A DNA stretch of 64,000 nt from Neckera pumila (Eukaryota > Streptophyta > Bryopsida > Hypnales > Neckeraceae). This document shows, piece by piece, positions 1-12,699 of this stretch (position 1 is the first letter of the stretch; each line of letters starts with the position of its first letter). The notes beneath the pieces were generated by a model, which had not been told where the DNA came from, made no database searches, and saw only the letters and a list, made by a program, of their open reading frames with translations. A program made the position numbers and the translations under genes. The stretch lies in assembly GCA_963969595.1 (NCBI GenBank), contig OZ018418.1, positions 3,353,001-3,417,000 of the forward strand. Reading direction: 5' to 3'.

Positions 1-5
1 TATTA

Positions 6-946
6 TTAACCCCTAAAGGACCATTGTCCCCGCCATTGTCCCTTTGGGGGACAAATGGGATTTTGGACAGGTACCTACGGGAGTATGGGCTGAATTTTTA
101 TTGTAATTTTCTTAACTTTTTTTTGGAAGATAGAAAAACTGCTAAGCTTTTTGGGAATACAAGTTTTGTTTTCAATTGCTACCCGGGAAAAAAAGTTATG
201 CCCAAATAAGCTCAAAACAGCGTTCAGAAGGCAATAAAAAAAAAAATGCAGTTTTTTTTTTTAATAAATTTCTTTCTTATAGATTATATTTTTTTCTATC
301 TAAAAAGATTTTATTCATTTCATTTGGATTTTGTATGAGAGAACTATGGACAACCTTGTTTTTTGGACACTTAGAGCATCTTTCTGAAAAATTAACTTGT
401 AGGGTTCATTTTTGAATGCAATTTTTACAATTTGTCAAAAAAAAAAGTCCCACATGGTTTAGTTTTTTGCTAGAGCAATCTCACAATTGTAATTTGTACT
501 TTTTAATTCCATATAAAAGAAATTAATATTTTTTATTTTCCTTCTATCTCATACCTACTTCTACTTAACAATTTTTTTAATAATGAAAATTATTTTTTTT
601 GAATTTGTTTTTTTGCTAGATTCTCAATTCAATTTTCCACTATAAATATTTAAAGCTCAAAACTCTGTAATGCAAAAATTTAAAGTTAAAAATGTTCAAA
701 GTCCAAAAATCCAATCCCACAATGTGCTGAAAAATTTGTTTTCTTCACTTTAAGTGCAGAAATCTTGCAATCTATGCAGTCAAAAATTCTAAATTTTTTT
801 TAAACACTCTTATACTAGATAAATGCAAGATCTTACAATTAGATTTGCAAGAAAAACAATTTTCAAATTTCTTTACTCTTTGCTATGGAAATGGCAGTTT
901 TGAATGTTTTTTTGCAAAAAAAAGGCCTAGGGCCTTTAGGGATTAA
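6..946 (+). mobile_element. TTAA-flanked piggyBac-type MITE, copy 1
   Basis: The element is 933 bp between two TTAA tetranucleotides (6-9 and 943-946). It begins CCCCTAAAGGACC and ends with the imperfect reverse complement (GGGCCTTTAGGGA). TTAA duplication with CCC-starting ends is the hallmark of piggyBac transposons. It encodes nothing convincing; the short open frames are AT-rich chance frames. Internal sequence, including the block around 290-420, is shared with copies at 8041, 37427, 41740 and 46752. It is probably a non-autonomous derivative mobilised by a piggyBac transposase such as the one whose 3' end lies at 30612. Confidence 0.75.
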
Positions 947-1235
947 ATCAATGTGACAAATAACATTTAAGTAGAATGAGTCTTTCAAAAATCCTAAAAT
1001 AAATAGGGAAGTTTGTATTTAATCTCTATCCTATGATTTTTGTTGTAGAACCAAAGTAGCAAATAATCCATGATAAAAAATATTCTTGGAGAATTTTCAA
1101 AAGTAAACAAGGAAGTTAGTACTACAATCTCTATACTTTGTCTTATATTATTTAATCAATGTGACTACCAATACTTGAGTAGAATGAGTCTTGGAAATTT
1201 CCAAAAAAATAATTGGGGAAGTTTGTATCTAAATT
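944..1235. repeat. Two-copy direct repeat (~210 bp period)
   Basis: The block starting aatcaatgtgac at about 946 is repeated at about 1157. Both copies contain a shared agtagaatgagtctt core and a following gggaagtttgtat segment. Copy 1 of the TTAA element sits at the upstream edge of the first repeat, while the second repeat has an uninterrupted TTAA at the same place, so it serves as a paralogous empty site. Confidence 0.6.
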
Positions 1236-1439
1236 TTCAGAAAACTTCTTTTATTTATAGAATAAAATGAAAAAATTTTCATAGTAAGAAATCTTTGAGA
1301 ATTGCAAAAAACAAATGGATAGTTTCTTACTTAAATGTTCACTAATTTCAAAAAAAATCAACAAAACCAGTTATTCATAATTAGGAAGACTGTAATAAAT
1401 AATTCATGATTAATTATTTTAGATGAATGGTCCTTCATT

Positions 1440-2690
1440 CTTAAAAAGAATCTTCTCTCTTTCAAGGGGTAAGGCGACTTCAAGAGGGCAAATGAAGACA
1501 ACAAAGATAGGACAATGTCCAGTAAAAGATATTTTTTTTTCAAAAGGTGACCTCTTGTAGTAAGATGACTGCGTATAGGAAGAAAGCTCAAATTCTTTGG
1601 AAGAACATTTTTCTTGTCCAGAGGCGCGTGGAGATGAGGCAACCACGAGTGGTAGGGCGACCGCTTGGATAAAGCAGCCCATTGTGGTCAAATGACCCAT
1701 AGGAGACACATGATGATTCCATTGTGGTTTTTCTTACCACAATTAATATCTCACCTAACTTCAATGGAGTAATTAGTGACCTTATTAGGAACATGCAGTA
1801 ATTTCAGTATAAGTCATTGTAGGAAGTGACCTTTTATGGCCATCCACATATAAAAAAACATTGTCTCCTTTAGAAGAGATAGGTGAGCATTATAGATGCA
1901 CTTGCAATTGATTTTGGAGTAGTCTACCAACTTCTTTAGGCTGAACATTTGAGAAATTCATAGCTAATTCATAGTCTATTTGAAAATTATGATTTCAATT
2001 GCCTTCACAAATTCTCATATTTGTCTTCACAGAGGAAATAAATTGAAAAACTTCGGTGATGGGATGATGGCAGACTCTTAATTCTGACCACAATGGGTTG
2101 CTTTACCTTAGTAGGCAACTACGCATTAGTGAAAAGCTCAAAGTCTTCGAAAGGAACATTTTCTTGTCAAGGGGCACGTGGGGATGAGGCGACCACGGGT
2201 TGTGGGGCAACCACTTGCAGTAGGCGACTACACATTGGAAAAATGCTCAAAGTCTTTGGAAAGACATTTTTACTTGTCAAGGGGCGCGTGCGGATGAGGC
2301 AACCGTAGGTGGTGGAGCAATCGCTTGTAGTAGGCGACCGCAAAGAGGAGAAATGCTCAAAGTCTTAGGTAGGACATTTTATTTGTCAAGGGGCACGTGC
2401 GGATGAGGCGACCACGGGTGGTGGGGCGACCACTAGTGGGTGACCGCGGATGTAAGAAATACCAACTTCTGGACCAAACAATTTTTGTTTTAAAGAGCCA
2501 CATGCGAGTAAGGGCGACCACAGGTAGAGCAATCCAGCTTTTGGTTCAAAGAGGCGCATGCATGTAAGGGCGACCACCGGTGGAATGACCCTATTTTTGT
2601 TTAGAGGAGGTGCATGCGAGTAAGGGCGACCGTACATGCGACTGTGCATGGGGCGACCGCGCGTGGGACTACTACGAGAAGATCAAAGGT
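1440..2690 (+). repeat. CpG-rich GGCGACC(A/G)CGGGT array, with ~110 bp tandem units
   Basis: A GC-rich island in AT-rich DNA, made of variants of GGCGACCGCGGGT and GGCACGTG(C/G)GGATGAGG on the + strand. Between about 2129 and 2460 the motifs are embedded in three clear tandem units of about 110 bp, each starting near gctcaaagtctt and containing cttgtcaaggggc; a fourth unit lies near 1585. The motif family matches the arrays just inside both ends of the 20 kb hAT element at 32446-52634, so this is probably the subterminal region of a related element. Open frames here are products of the repeat, not genes. Confidence 0.7.
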
Positions 2691-3049
2691 CATAAAAGCA
2701 GAATCTAGAGAAACAACCAGCAGTCAGTTGCAATTATGTGAGGAAATGGTTTAATAGATGTTTGGTGGACTCTTTCAGTAGAAATATACTTGTCAAGAAT
2801 AGGTACATAGAGAGTTTTGTTTTTGGTTAGAAAATAGATAGCTAAAAATAATGGTAGCTACTTTAGATAGGAAAAAAAATTAAATCTCTTTCAAAAGATA
2901 TTTTGTCTCTTTCAAGGAGTACATGTGAGGAGGTTTGACTATGTTTAGCAATCAAAGAAGGAGTAACATAAAGTAGGCAAAAAGCCATTATCCTTCAAAA
3001 ATAAAGCATTAAGATTTAACTAAGAAAGTTCTCATTCCTTTATATTTTT

Positions 3050-5710
3050 CAATTCATTTAACACTGTCACATAAATTTTATAAAGAAAAAACAGGAGATA
3101 GAAATTTTAAGTAAGAGCTTTTTTCTTTATTCTTTGAAATTATCTAAGACCTTTCCTATTCATGATTCATATGTCACTTTGAATGTACGAATAAAAAATA
3201 AAGGGTGGTGATTTAGGTAAAAAAAATTCTCTTAATGTTTTCAATTTTTTCTTTGTGCTACTCATGAAACTTTTCTATCATATTGATTTTAAAAGTAAAA
3301 AATAAAAGGTGAAGATTTAAATAAGAATTTTTCCGGGTTATTTTGAGATTCTCAAGGATTCATGTACCCACAATGATTTAAAAATAGAAAATAAGGATGA
3401 AGAGTGAAGTAGGTTAGTATCAATTTATTTTTAGTAATTTTTAGAGAATTATACTACTCATATACTACTTTTCACTTTCATTTTAAAAACAAGAATTCAA
3501 AAATAGAGATTTAATTTCTATAAATTTTTAAAGTGCCCTTATACGTTTGAATTATTTGTCACATTGATCTAAAAATAAAAATAAAAGATAGAGAGTTGTA
3601 GTAAAAATTTCACTATTTATTTTTTGCAATTCTCTTAGACTCTTTCTAATCATGATTTATTTTTCATATTGAATTTTAAGTGAAAATTAAAGGTGGAGAT
3701 TTTAAGTAAGAACTTCCTTTTTATTTTTTTGCAATTCTCAAAGAGTCCTTACACGATTGAATTATTTGTCACATTGATCTAAAATAAAACTAAAAGGTAG
3801 AAACTGAAGTAAGAATTTTCCTTTTTGATATGAGCAATTTTCATAGTCTTTATTATGAATATTTGTCATGTTGGATCTAAAAATGAAAACTAAATTGTGG
3901 AGATTTAACTACTGAAGTAACAACTTCCTTGTTTATTTTTTACAATTCTTTTAGAGTCTTTATAATCATAAAGTGTTTGTCATTTTGATTATGTAAATAA
4001 AAAATAAAGGTGGAGATTTAAATTCAAACTTTCTTTCTTTTTTTATGTTATTGTCCAAGAGTATTCCTAATTCCTAATTACAAATCATTTAATTGTCATG
4101 CTAATCTTAAAAATTTTAACTTTACGATAGAGATTTAAATAAGAATTTATCCATGAAGTCTTGCACTTCTCAAAGAATCATCCTACTCATAAATTATTTG
4201 TCAAATTGATCTAAAAATAAAAATTTAATGGTGGAAAATTAAGTAAGACCTTATTCATTTAGTATTTGCACATTTCAAAGTATCTTCCTAATCACAAGTA
4301 AAGTGTTGCATTGATTTAAAAAATAAATTGCAGTTATATGAGAAAAAAGATATCTTTTTAATTTTGAACTATTTTCTAAGAGCCCTCAATTCCTCATAAT
4401 CATCAATGATTTGTCATGTTGGTAATTATAATGTAAAATAAAGGGTGAGATTGAAGTAAAAACATTTTCATTTATTTCTCCAATTCTCTAAGACTTCTAA
4501 TGATGATGATTTGTCATTTTGATTTATAATTAAAAAGAATGGATAGAAATTTTGAGTAGGATCTCTTCTATTTATTTTTTGGAATCTTTAAAAAATCATT
4601 AAACTCATGTATTAGTTGTCATGTTGATTTAAAAGTAAAAATAAAGGGTGTTGAATTACTTAAGAACTTATTCTTGTAGTTTTTGTAATTCTTAAAGAGT
4701 CCTTTCAATTTTGAATAATTTCTCATATTGATTTTTAAAAAAGAAATACAAAGTGGATCTTTAAGTAAAATTTCTTTTCATTTTCAACAATTCTCAAAGT
4801 TCTTCTTAATAACAAATTATTTTTCACTTTGATTATTAGTTACATTGATTTCAAAATAAAAACAAATGGTAGCAAGTTAATTGAGAAAGTCTCTATTTAT
4901 TTTTTGTAATTCTAAAAGAGTCTTTTTAATTTTGGGTAATTTGTCATGTTGATTTTAAAAATAAAATAAAAGGTAGAGATTTCAATAAGAACTTGAGAAC
5001 TCCTCCATTTATCTTTTACAATATTCAATAAATGATCCTATTTCTGTATTATTTATAACGTCGATTTAAAAAAAAATTTATATGGGACAGATTAAAAAGA
5101 ATATACCCAATTATGTTTGCAAATCACAAAATAACATCTTTCTCATGTGTTATTTGTGGCGTTGAATTAAAAATAATACAAATAAAGGATAGATATTTAA
5201 ATCAAAAAGTTTCTATTTTATTTCTTGCAATTTTCCTAATTTCTTTCTTATCATGAAGTATTTTCAATTTAATTTTGTAAAAATAAAATAATAGATGGAG
5301 ATTAAAATGAAAGACTTACTCATTTATTTTTTGCAATTCTCACTAACTCATTCTATTCAAGTATTATTTGTCACATTGATTTTAAAATTCAGCATAAAGG
5401 AAGGAGAATTAAATAAAAAATTTAACCTTTAATTTTTGCAATTTTCCAAGATTCCTCAGCTCTTCCTCATTACAATTTATTTGTCATGTTGATTTTAAAA
5501 ATAGAAAATAAAAAGTGATGAGTTAGATAAGGACTTTTATATTTGTAGTTCTCAAAGAACCTTTGTAATCATGTATTATTTTTCACTTTGATATTTCAAA
5601 TAAAATTGAAGGGTAAAGATTTAAGCAAATGCTTTCTTTAAATTATTTGCAATTTGCAAAGATTCATCATAAACAAATAATAGTTAAACCTAATTTTTGC
5701 AATTTTTGCC
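3050..5710. repeat. AT-rich satellite, ~105 bp period, about 22 degenerate copies
   Basis: A core reading approximately tttgtcac(a/t)ttgat(c/t)t followed by aaaataaaa, ggtagagatt and a taagaactt block recurs about every 105 bp (for example near 3558, 3768, 3978, 4412, 4512, 4616, 4943, 5369 and 5482). Copies are diverged and all run in the same direction. The array lies between the two oppositely oriented GGCGAC arrays, so it appears to be internal filler of the hAT-type element ending at 6389. No coding potential is seen. Confidence 0.75.
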
Positions 5711-5739
5711 TTTTGAATAGCGATTGAATTTGAAGAAAA

Positions 5740-6200
5740 TTGGATTTGAAAGAGATTGGATTTTTTCTCCTACAATTGTCCTTTCACCTGTACTTGTGTA
5801 GTCCCATACATGCACTTGCCCCTTCACCCGCGGTTGCCCACAAGCATTCACCCCTTCATCCGCAGTCGCCTACAAACATTTTCTCCTTTACTCGTGATCG
5901 CTTACAAACATTTGTCCTTCACCCGCGGTCGCCACATGCACTCGCCCCTTCATCCACAGTCACCCTTTCACCCATCCATGGTCGCCTTTTCACCCGCGGT
6001 TGCCCCTTCATCCGCAGTCACCCTTTCACCCATCCATAGTCGCCTTTTCACCCGCGATCGCCCCTTCACCACTTGCGGTTGCCACCTTTGTACTCACCCT
6101 TCATCCGCGGTCGCCGTTTCATCCATCCGCATACGCCTCCACCTACAGTAGCCCTAGCTTGACCTACATGTGCCTCCACCCGCAGTCGCCCTGCTGACGT
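5740..6200 (-). repeat. CCCGCGGTCGCC array (subterminal, inverted)
   Basis: More than twenty copies of the (a/c)CCCGC(G/A)GTCGCC motif follow one another every 15-30 bp. This is the reverse complement of the motif at 1440-2690. The array abuts the hAT-type terminus ending at 6389 exactly as the array at 32640-33010 abuts the left end of the 20 kb element. Dense, regularly spaced subterminal motifs are typical transposase binding sites in hAT and CACTA elements. The proline/histidine/serine-rich open frames across it are repeat artefacts. Confidence 0.7.
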
Positions 6201-6389
6201 GGTTCTGGATTTCCACGTCAACTTTTAAAGCCTGCCACGTAGCCTAAATCGAGTTACCATGGGGTAAAATATTTTACCCTTATGCGACGGGATGTGACGC
6301 CTGTTTGACACTTTGTCTTATACAACACGCGACATCAGACATCCTATATGACACCAAACCTCATGAACATGTCAGACAAGACAACCCTG
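6201..6389 (-). mobile_element. Terminus of a second hAT-type element
   Basis: Read on the - strand from 6389, the sequence begins CAGGGTTGTCTTGTCTGACA and stays closely similar for about 190 bp to the left end of the giant element at 32446, including the tttggtgtcatatagga block, the paired aaaatatttta/aaaaaattta stretch and the ccacgtcag block next to the GGCGAC array. The 8 bp beyond the end (6390-6397, ctattata) would be the target duplication. The other end was not found and may lie outside the window or be deleted. Confidence 0.7.
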
Positions 6390-7859
6390 CTATTATAGGT
6401 AGCTAAAGGTTGAAGTATTGGTCATCTTTAGCATAGGTTAGTTGTAGAATCTTTAATTTATTAAATAAATATTTGTTTATGTTTGAAGAATAGATCTTTA
6501 CAATCATCATTCATAAGTTGTATATTATTTTCTATTGGCAAGCTTGAAATGATGATAATTTGCAAGAAAGTATTGGCCCTAACATATTTTGTGCTTGTAT
6601 ATTAGTAAATATGCTTTCTATTGCACTATTAATAGTCACTGTCATAGATAGTAAAATAGTACTATGCAATGTCCAAGGCATGGATCAATTCCATATTTGT
6701 TAGCAAATGTTCTTCTCCTCTCCACCCATTCTAATACAAACTGTTGGATTTGTCTCAAGTTTTGAAATTTGGAGGATCTACAAAATCTTTACATCAAGCT
6801 AAATCTAATAAAATGTGTTGCTTTTCTAGATATGGATAATAGTTCTTTGGTATATTTTATAATTCATTAGTATGGAAACCATGCTTTCTTTTCAATTTTG
6901 AAAAGATGGTTGATTAATCTCTTTATGTAGAAAGAGCCATTTAGATTTATGATATGAAATTATTCAATTTTGACCATTTCAATATTGTAAAACATTTGCC
7001 AAGATTTGTAAAGGTTTTCTACAAATAGTTTGCTCATACCCTATTGTAAAAACCTTTGCAATCTTTTATGAATAGAACTTTCTATTTGTGCTAGTTTATT
7101 GCATTTTAAACCTAAGATGTGAAGCTATGAATTTATTTAAGTTAAAAATTGAATAAAATATCTTTTATTTTGAAAAAGACCATGACTTTCACATCGCGTG
7201 TCCAGAATGGCACAAAACAAATCCATGCAGTCTTTTGTATATAAAATTTTTCATTTATACCAAGAACGCAACCTCTCACACTACTGTGTGAAAGTTATTG
7301 AATTTCAAAGTTTTATAATTAATTACAAAATTTAAACATTATTTTTACTTTTTTTTTTATTGTGGCAAAGGCACAAGGTACACTAGTTATTTATGATGAG
7401 ATACTCATAGTCTACCAAAATGTCCAATAGACTTTACAAATTCAACAACTCATTCTCTATAGCTTTAATTTGTGCTTAGAAGACAAATAAACTTGCTATG
7501 CATACTTGTAGTTCTAAAAGGGTTAGAAAGATAAAAAAGCCAAAAAATTATAAGGACCTAAGCTTATGTTATAAAAAAACAAAAAACAATGAGATCAAAT
7601 GTTGAAGGATCTTTGTTTCTTTTTTATTGAATTCTATAGTTGATTCCTTCTATAGCTCTATATAGCAATATTTGTAGCCTCTATGAATTTGATCCATTGA
7701 ATCCCTTGTAATTAAGTTGAATCCTTACAAAACTATGCACTCATCCAAAAGTAAAGTATACATAAGAGCACACTATTGAAAAAAAGTTAGTCTTGCAAGA
7801 CGGTCATGCCACAAATTTGATTAAATTTATAAGAATCCCAAAAAATTAAATTATTATTG
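6390..7859. other. AT-rich spacer, no gene recognised
   Basis: No open frame of useful length and no repeat structure I can define. The DNA is AT-rich with scattered homopolymer runs. Confidence 0.5.
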
Positions 7860-9711
7860 TTAAAAAAGACTCTAATCATGGGACCAAAAAAATGAACCTA
7901 AAAAACGCAATAGAAATTTTGGGCAAGACGTGTGAGTACAGATTTCAAAAGTTTAGGCTGAAATTAAAATAAAAGGTGGTTGCGAGGAATATATTTCATA
8001 TGCACTAAAATTCATGACATTTGGAAATGTGAGTCATAACTTAACCCCTAAAGAACCAAGGTGACTTTCCTACCAAAAACCATTCAAACTGTCATTTCTA
8101 TTGTAAAGAAAAAAGGGTTTTAAAAATTGTTTTTTTTTGCATATACAAACCATAAGATCGTATACTTCACTAGTATATGAATTTGTGGAAGAAATTTCAA
8201 AAACTTTGACTATGTAGATTGCAAGCTATATACATTTAAAGTGAAGAAAACAAGTTTTTTTCCACCTTGCTTGACTATATTTTTTGGCTTTGAATCTTTT
8301 TAGCTCAAATTTTTTGCACTATTGGTTTTGATTTTTTACTTATTATATTAACTAATTGAGTTGAGAATATACTAGAAAACATTTGGAATAAAATCACTTA
8401 ATTTTCAATCATTAAAAAATTATTAAGTAGAAGTGGGTTCAAGATTGAAGAAAAAACTAAATTGTTTATAGCTTCTAGATGGAATTCAATCACAATCATC
8501 CCAAAAGTGGGATTGTTCTAGCAAAAAAATGTAACCTTGTCTAACAAATTTTTTTGGAAAATTCCAAAAATTCCATTCAAAAATGAATTCTATTTCATCA
8601 AGAAGATGCTTAGGTTGCCCAAGAAACTAAGATTGTCCATAACTTTCTCATTATTAGTCCAAATTGAATGAAACAAAGCTTCATATGTAGACAAAATAGT
8701 CTTTGAGTTAAAAAATTGAAAAAAGAACATTTTGATTCTTTTTTTTTTTGTGCTACCCGCAAAATTCCATTTTTACTTATTGTGCCATAACTTTTGCTTC
8801 TAGACATCAATTATAACAGAAATTATATCTACTCACAAAGCCTTTGCAAAAATATACAACCTCAAAAAATTCCAAACAATATATTTAAAAATTGAGACAG
8901 TAGGAACATGCCCGGATCCAAATTGTCCCCCGAGGGGACAACCGGTCCTTTAAGGGTTAAACAAGAATATGATACTGTTTAATCTTAACTAGGCAATTTG
9001 GGGAAAAAAAAAGAAGAATGAAACAACAATTTGCAATTGTTTGTTTTTAAGAATTTAAACATAAAAAACTTTGAGTAATCCCATTAAACTGAATGAGGGA
9101 AATGTTATGAAGATTTTTAGTGTAGAGGTAGTTATAGATTGTGTGCTCTAGAATATTGTTTGAAGTCCTTTATCTTACTCAATTTTTAAAAGTATTATGA
9201 AAAAGTGAAATCTGAAACTGTAGAGTGTTAATGAAAACATCAAAACCATTGGAATTGGCATTTTTCAATTCTATAAATCAATTATAGACAACATTGTATT
9301 TTGAATAATTGTCTACTATGGTGTACTAACTATTGTTTCCATATATGTTGAACAATACCAGAAAAAGACAAATTTTTAAAACCAATAGGAAACTTGTCTA
9401 GAAAAAAGAATCCAAAGAAGCAACATCATTTTGGACATTAGTTCATCAAAAAGTGAGCTAGTGAAGTGCAGGTGCCCTGTATTTTCTAATGCCAATATTT
9501 TTTTTCATTAATTGAGAATGCAAAAATTTAGCAAGGCACATAGTGGAAATTTCTAAACATTTTCCCTCATGTTCTCAAGTCAACATACTACAAAACTTTA
9601 TGGTTAGATGTGTCCAAAAAAAAAAAGGTAAAGAATCTTGTACTTGTACTAAGCAAGAAATTTTTTTCTAGATTTTAGATGAAACATAGTCATTGATATG
9701 AAGGGGTTGAA
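7860..9711 (+). mobile_element. TTAA piggyBac-type MITE, outer copy split by copy 2
   Basis: The left part (about 7860-8040) matches the left part of the element at 10655: a block with gaaattttgggcaag, then atttcatatgcac and atttcatgacatttggaaat. The right part (about 8961-9711) matches the right part of the same element, including the cattgg(a/g)attggca block, the tatgttg(a/t)acaat block and an ending aaggggttga. The inner element at 8041-8960 separates the halves. Boundaries are approximate because the outer copy is diverged. Confidence 0.6.
8041..8960 (-). mobile_element. TTAA piggyBac-type MITE, copy 2 (nested)
   Basis: About 912 bp between TTAA at 8041-8044 and TTAA at 8957-8960, with ends CCCCTAAAGAACC and GGTCCTTTAAGGG. 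Its interior is similar to copy 1 in reverse: the strip near 8590-8700 is the complement of copy 1 around 290-420, and the tgtcccc/gggggaca palindromic motif near the 5' end of copy 1 appears near 8925. It is inserted in another member of the same superfamily. Confidence 0.75.
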
Positions 9712-10654
9712 AGGAAAAAGTTGATGCCAAAAAAAAATAAAAAAAAGTTACATTTTGTCATATTTTTCCTTCTGGATCAGCAATTGAACAAAAAATTGAA
9801 TATAGACGAGCCTCACATATATTGAAACATATTGAGACGTTTGAAGACGATTTATTACTAATGTACAATAAAAGTTCCTACCCGGATTCAATTAGTCTAA
9901 AAATTCTCTCAAAACGGTCATGACATTCTAGAGAGCACTTTGGTACCAGCCTCTACTTCGACCTATTCCTGCAAGAACACTTGCTAAGTTAATTTCATTT
10001 CCGTGGATATTTCAACCTTCTGTTATTGAAAATGATAATGAGTTGTCACTGCTTAAAAAATAGTTGAACGTTTCTTTTAATGCAGTGGTTTCCCATTTGT
10101 TCAAAAATAAAAAAAAATAAAAATAAAAAAAAATAATAGTTGAACAATTGGGAGTAGAAAGAAGTATTGAATGATTCAAAAAAGCTATTCTAAGATCATA
10201 TAAGGTAGGAGGCTGTAATAGCAACCCTCTCCTTCAAACCCTATAATTAGTTGTTGAATGGATTGCAAGTGATCCTTGAATGGACCACTTTAGCTATTGA
10301 ATGCATCAAAGCAAAATGAGTTTTCTATTGCAAAAGCCAATCATTGACCTTGATTTCCTCAAATTACTTTAGAAGTTGCAAGGGACAGGTTTTGGGAGAC
10401 CTAGAGGGCACAAATAGGTACCTACAATAGAGATCTTTGAAAATAAATAACTAATTCAAGAATGCTTCAAAAAATATGAAACCACTTGTGTTATGTTTGG
10501 CATCTACTTTGCTTTCTCTGAAAAATAAGCTAAAAATACTCTTGACCATGCAAACCTATGAAAAAGGCAAATCAGCCCTTAAAGGATCGCATTTAGATCC
10601 TCCTACCTTACTTCAAAAGACATGGGTACCATTTTCCAATCCCACAACAATATT
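9712..10654. other. AT-rich spacer, no gene recognised
   Basis: It contains an A-rich low-complexity run at about 10105-10137. No supported gene or repeat. Confidence 0.45.
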
Positions 10655-11585
10655 TTAACCATTAGAGGACCATTATTTTTTTTTTGGCAACATAGAAATT
10701 TTGGGCAAGTACGTGTGACTGAAGATATGTATATTGTGGGCTCAAATTTTTATAGAAGGTGGGGAAGAAGAACATCTTTCATATGCACCAAATTTCATGA
10801 CATTTGGAAATACAAGTCAAAAGTTATGGCCTAATATGTTGTTTGTTTTTCAATTCAAGCAATCCGGGCAATCCGGGCAGATTTGGAAAAATCACATTTT
10901 TCAAAAATAATAACTTGAAATTGGTTTATTAGATTTATGCATACATGGAAAGCATTCTATTTTGATGAATGAGTCAAACGTTACAAAGATATTTGGTTTG
11001 CAAGCAATTATGGATTGTTTACACCAAAATATACTTTGAAGTTGTTTATTTCAATCAATTTTCAAAAAAATTTCATGAAAAAAAATGTAGGATGTAGATT
11101 GTTTATTACAACATTGCAACCATTGGGATTGGCAATTTCCAATTCCACAATTAACTTCCTAACAATTTAGTGTTTTGAACCATTCTCTATTTCTCTCTAC
11201 TTACTATTTTTATCCTATATGTTGTACAATTCCAAATAATCAAAAAATTTCAAGCATGTAGCCAACTTGCCCTGAAGAATGAATCCCAAGAAGCACAAGA
11301 ATTTTAGATTTTTTTTCATAAAAATCTGACCTTATGAAGTGCAGCTGCCCGATTTTTTGCAGGGCCAAAAAAAGAACTTTTGCCCCTTTAAACGCTAATA
11401 TCTTCCAATTTACACAATGGAAATTTCTGAAATTCTTTCCGCACATTCTCAAACCCAAACATTGCAAGATCCTACAATTACATGTGTCTAAAAATGATAT
11501 TTAAAAAAAATTTGATACTTGTACTGGAAATGGCAGTTTTGGAGCATTTTTGGTAAGAACCTAGTCAAAGAACTGTAGGGGTTAA
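10655..11585 (+). mobile_element. TTAA piggyBac-type MITE, copy 3
   Basis: TTAA at 10655-10658 and 11582-11585 bound about 923 bp. The left end reads CCATTAGAGGACC, a diverged form of CCCCTAAAGGACC; the right end is ctgtagggg before TTAA. The interior belongs to the same subfamily as the outer copy at 7860-9711 and differs from copies 1 and 2 except at the ends. No coding capacity is seen. Confidence 0.7.
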
Positions 11586-12690
11586 CTTTGTGGGAAATAT
11601 AGCGCGGGTGATTGCACAATACAGCTTTAAGAATTGTTGTGTTTTGGAACACTATTTTTGAGTTGATACATTATTCTAGTTTTTTATTTTTTTTCCTTTA
11701 ACTTTTAAAAGACTGGGAAATGTAAATACATTTTATTCCAGAAGTTCCATGACTCGCCTTCCAACCCAAAAAAAAAAGGTTATAAAATGGTTCGGCACAT
11801 AAAAGCGTTTAATGTTTCAGTTAACTTGTTTGAGAGTATGAGGCGAAATTGAAAAGAAATTCCACCATCTGCATTGCAAAATGTCTGTTAAGCATGGTCA
11901 AGCTGAACCCCGGACTACACCAATTTTTATGAAATTACGACGATGAGGTAGGTTAGCAGGATTTGGGATTTTCTGCAAGGAATACTATACCCACGTTTAA
12001 TGAACTCACCCATTTTTCACGATGTTCAGAGAAACACTTTGTAGTTGCTTTGTCGAAAGCCATGTAACGTTGGGATAGGAAGTTTGGTGCAGAGGGTTTT
12101 TAGAACGATTGTCTATTACATCAACTTCATGCCTTCATTTAGACATAGCTGACATTTCATTTATTAAAAACTATTTTTAGATAAGATGATCTAATTTTCT
12201 ATAACGCCATTTACTTGATTTGTAATGCATTGTTAGCAATTTCTTATGTTGAAATAGTTTTTTGAAGTAGCAAAAAGTTAAAAAACATAGGAACATGCTT
12301 TAATGTCATAGAACTTCACTCGAAACAATTTGGTAAGTTGTAAACATCATGACCATAAACATTTTTTCCTTACTGAAAGAAGAGAAGCAATCCTAAAAAA
12401 CGTTATTCCATCACTTGATAATTGAAGACCAACAATTGGTTTGTAGTTCAAAAATTTTACGTCACCTTTAGTCATCAAAGTTTGAACTTCAAACGAGTGA
12501 ATGCAAATTGTCAAAAATATACATTTCCATTGCTAACAAAGGTGTAATATGCAGCATTGGTTGCTTGATGATTAAACGCGTCTTCTTGTCCTGCATAGTT
12601 GTGATTAGCCTATGACAACAATATTTCTTTTCAAATCACACTATAACGTCTGTTCTCTAATATGGTTTGTTCATCAAGGAGTAGCACATT
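11586..12690. other. Non-coding stretch with a possible degenerate copy of the ~400 bp repeat
   Basis: No gene is recognised. The segment near 12003-12070 (aactcacc, cgatgtt, agccatgtaacgttg) resembles the start of the better-preserved repeat unit at about 12700, so one diverged unit probably lies here. Confidence 0.4.
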
Positions 12691-12699
12691 TGGGCCCTA

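Noticed and set aside
3050..5710. Possible CRISPR-like array
   Set aside because: Units are contiguous, diverged and AT-rich, without identical short repeats and unique spacers; the DNA is plant nuclear.
5740..6197. Three overlapping open frames rich in His, Pro and Ser
   Set aside because: They arise from translating the CCCGCGGTCGCC array in three frames; the repeat explains them and no conserved protein is indicated.
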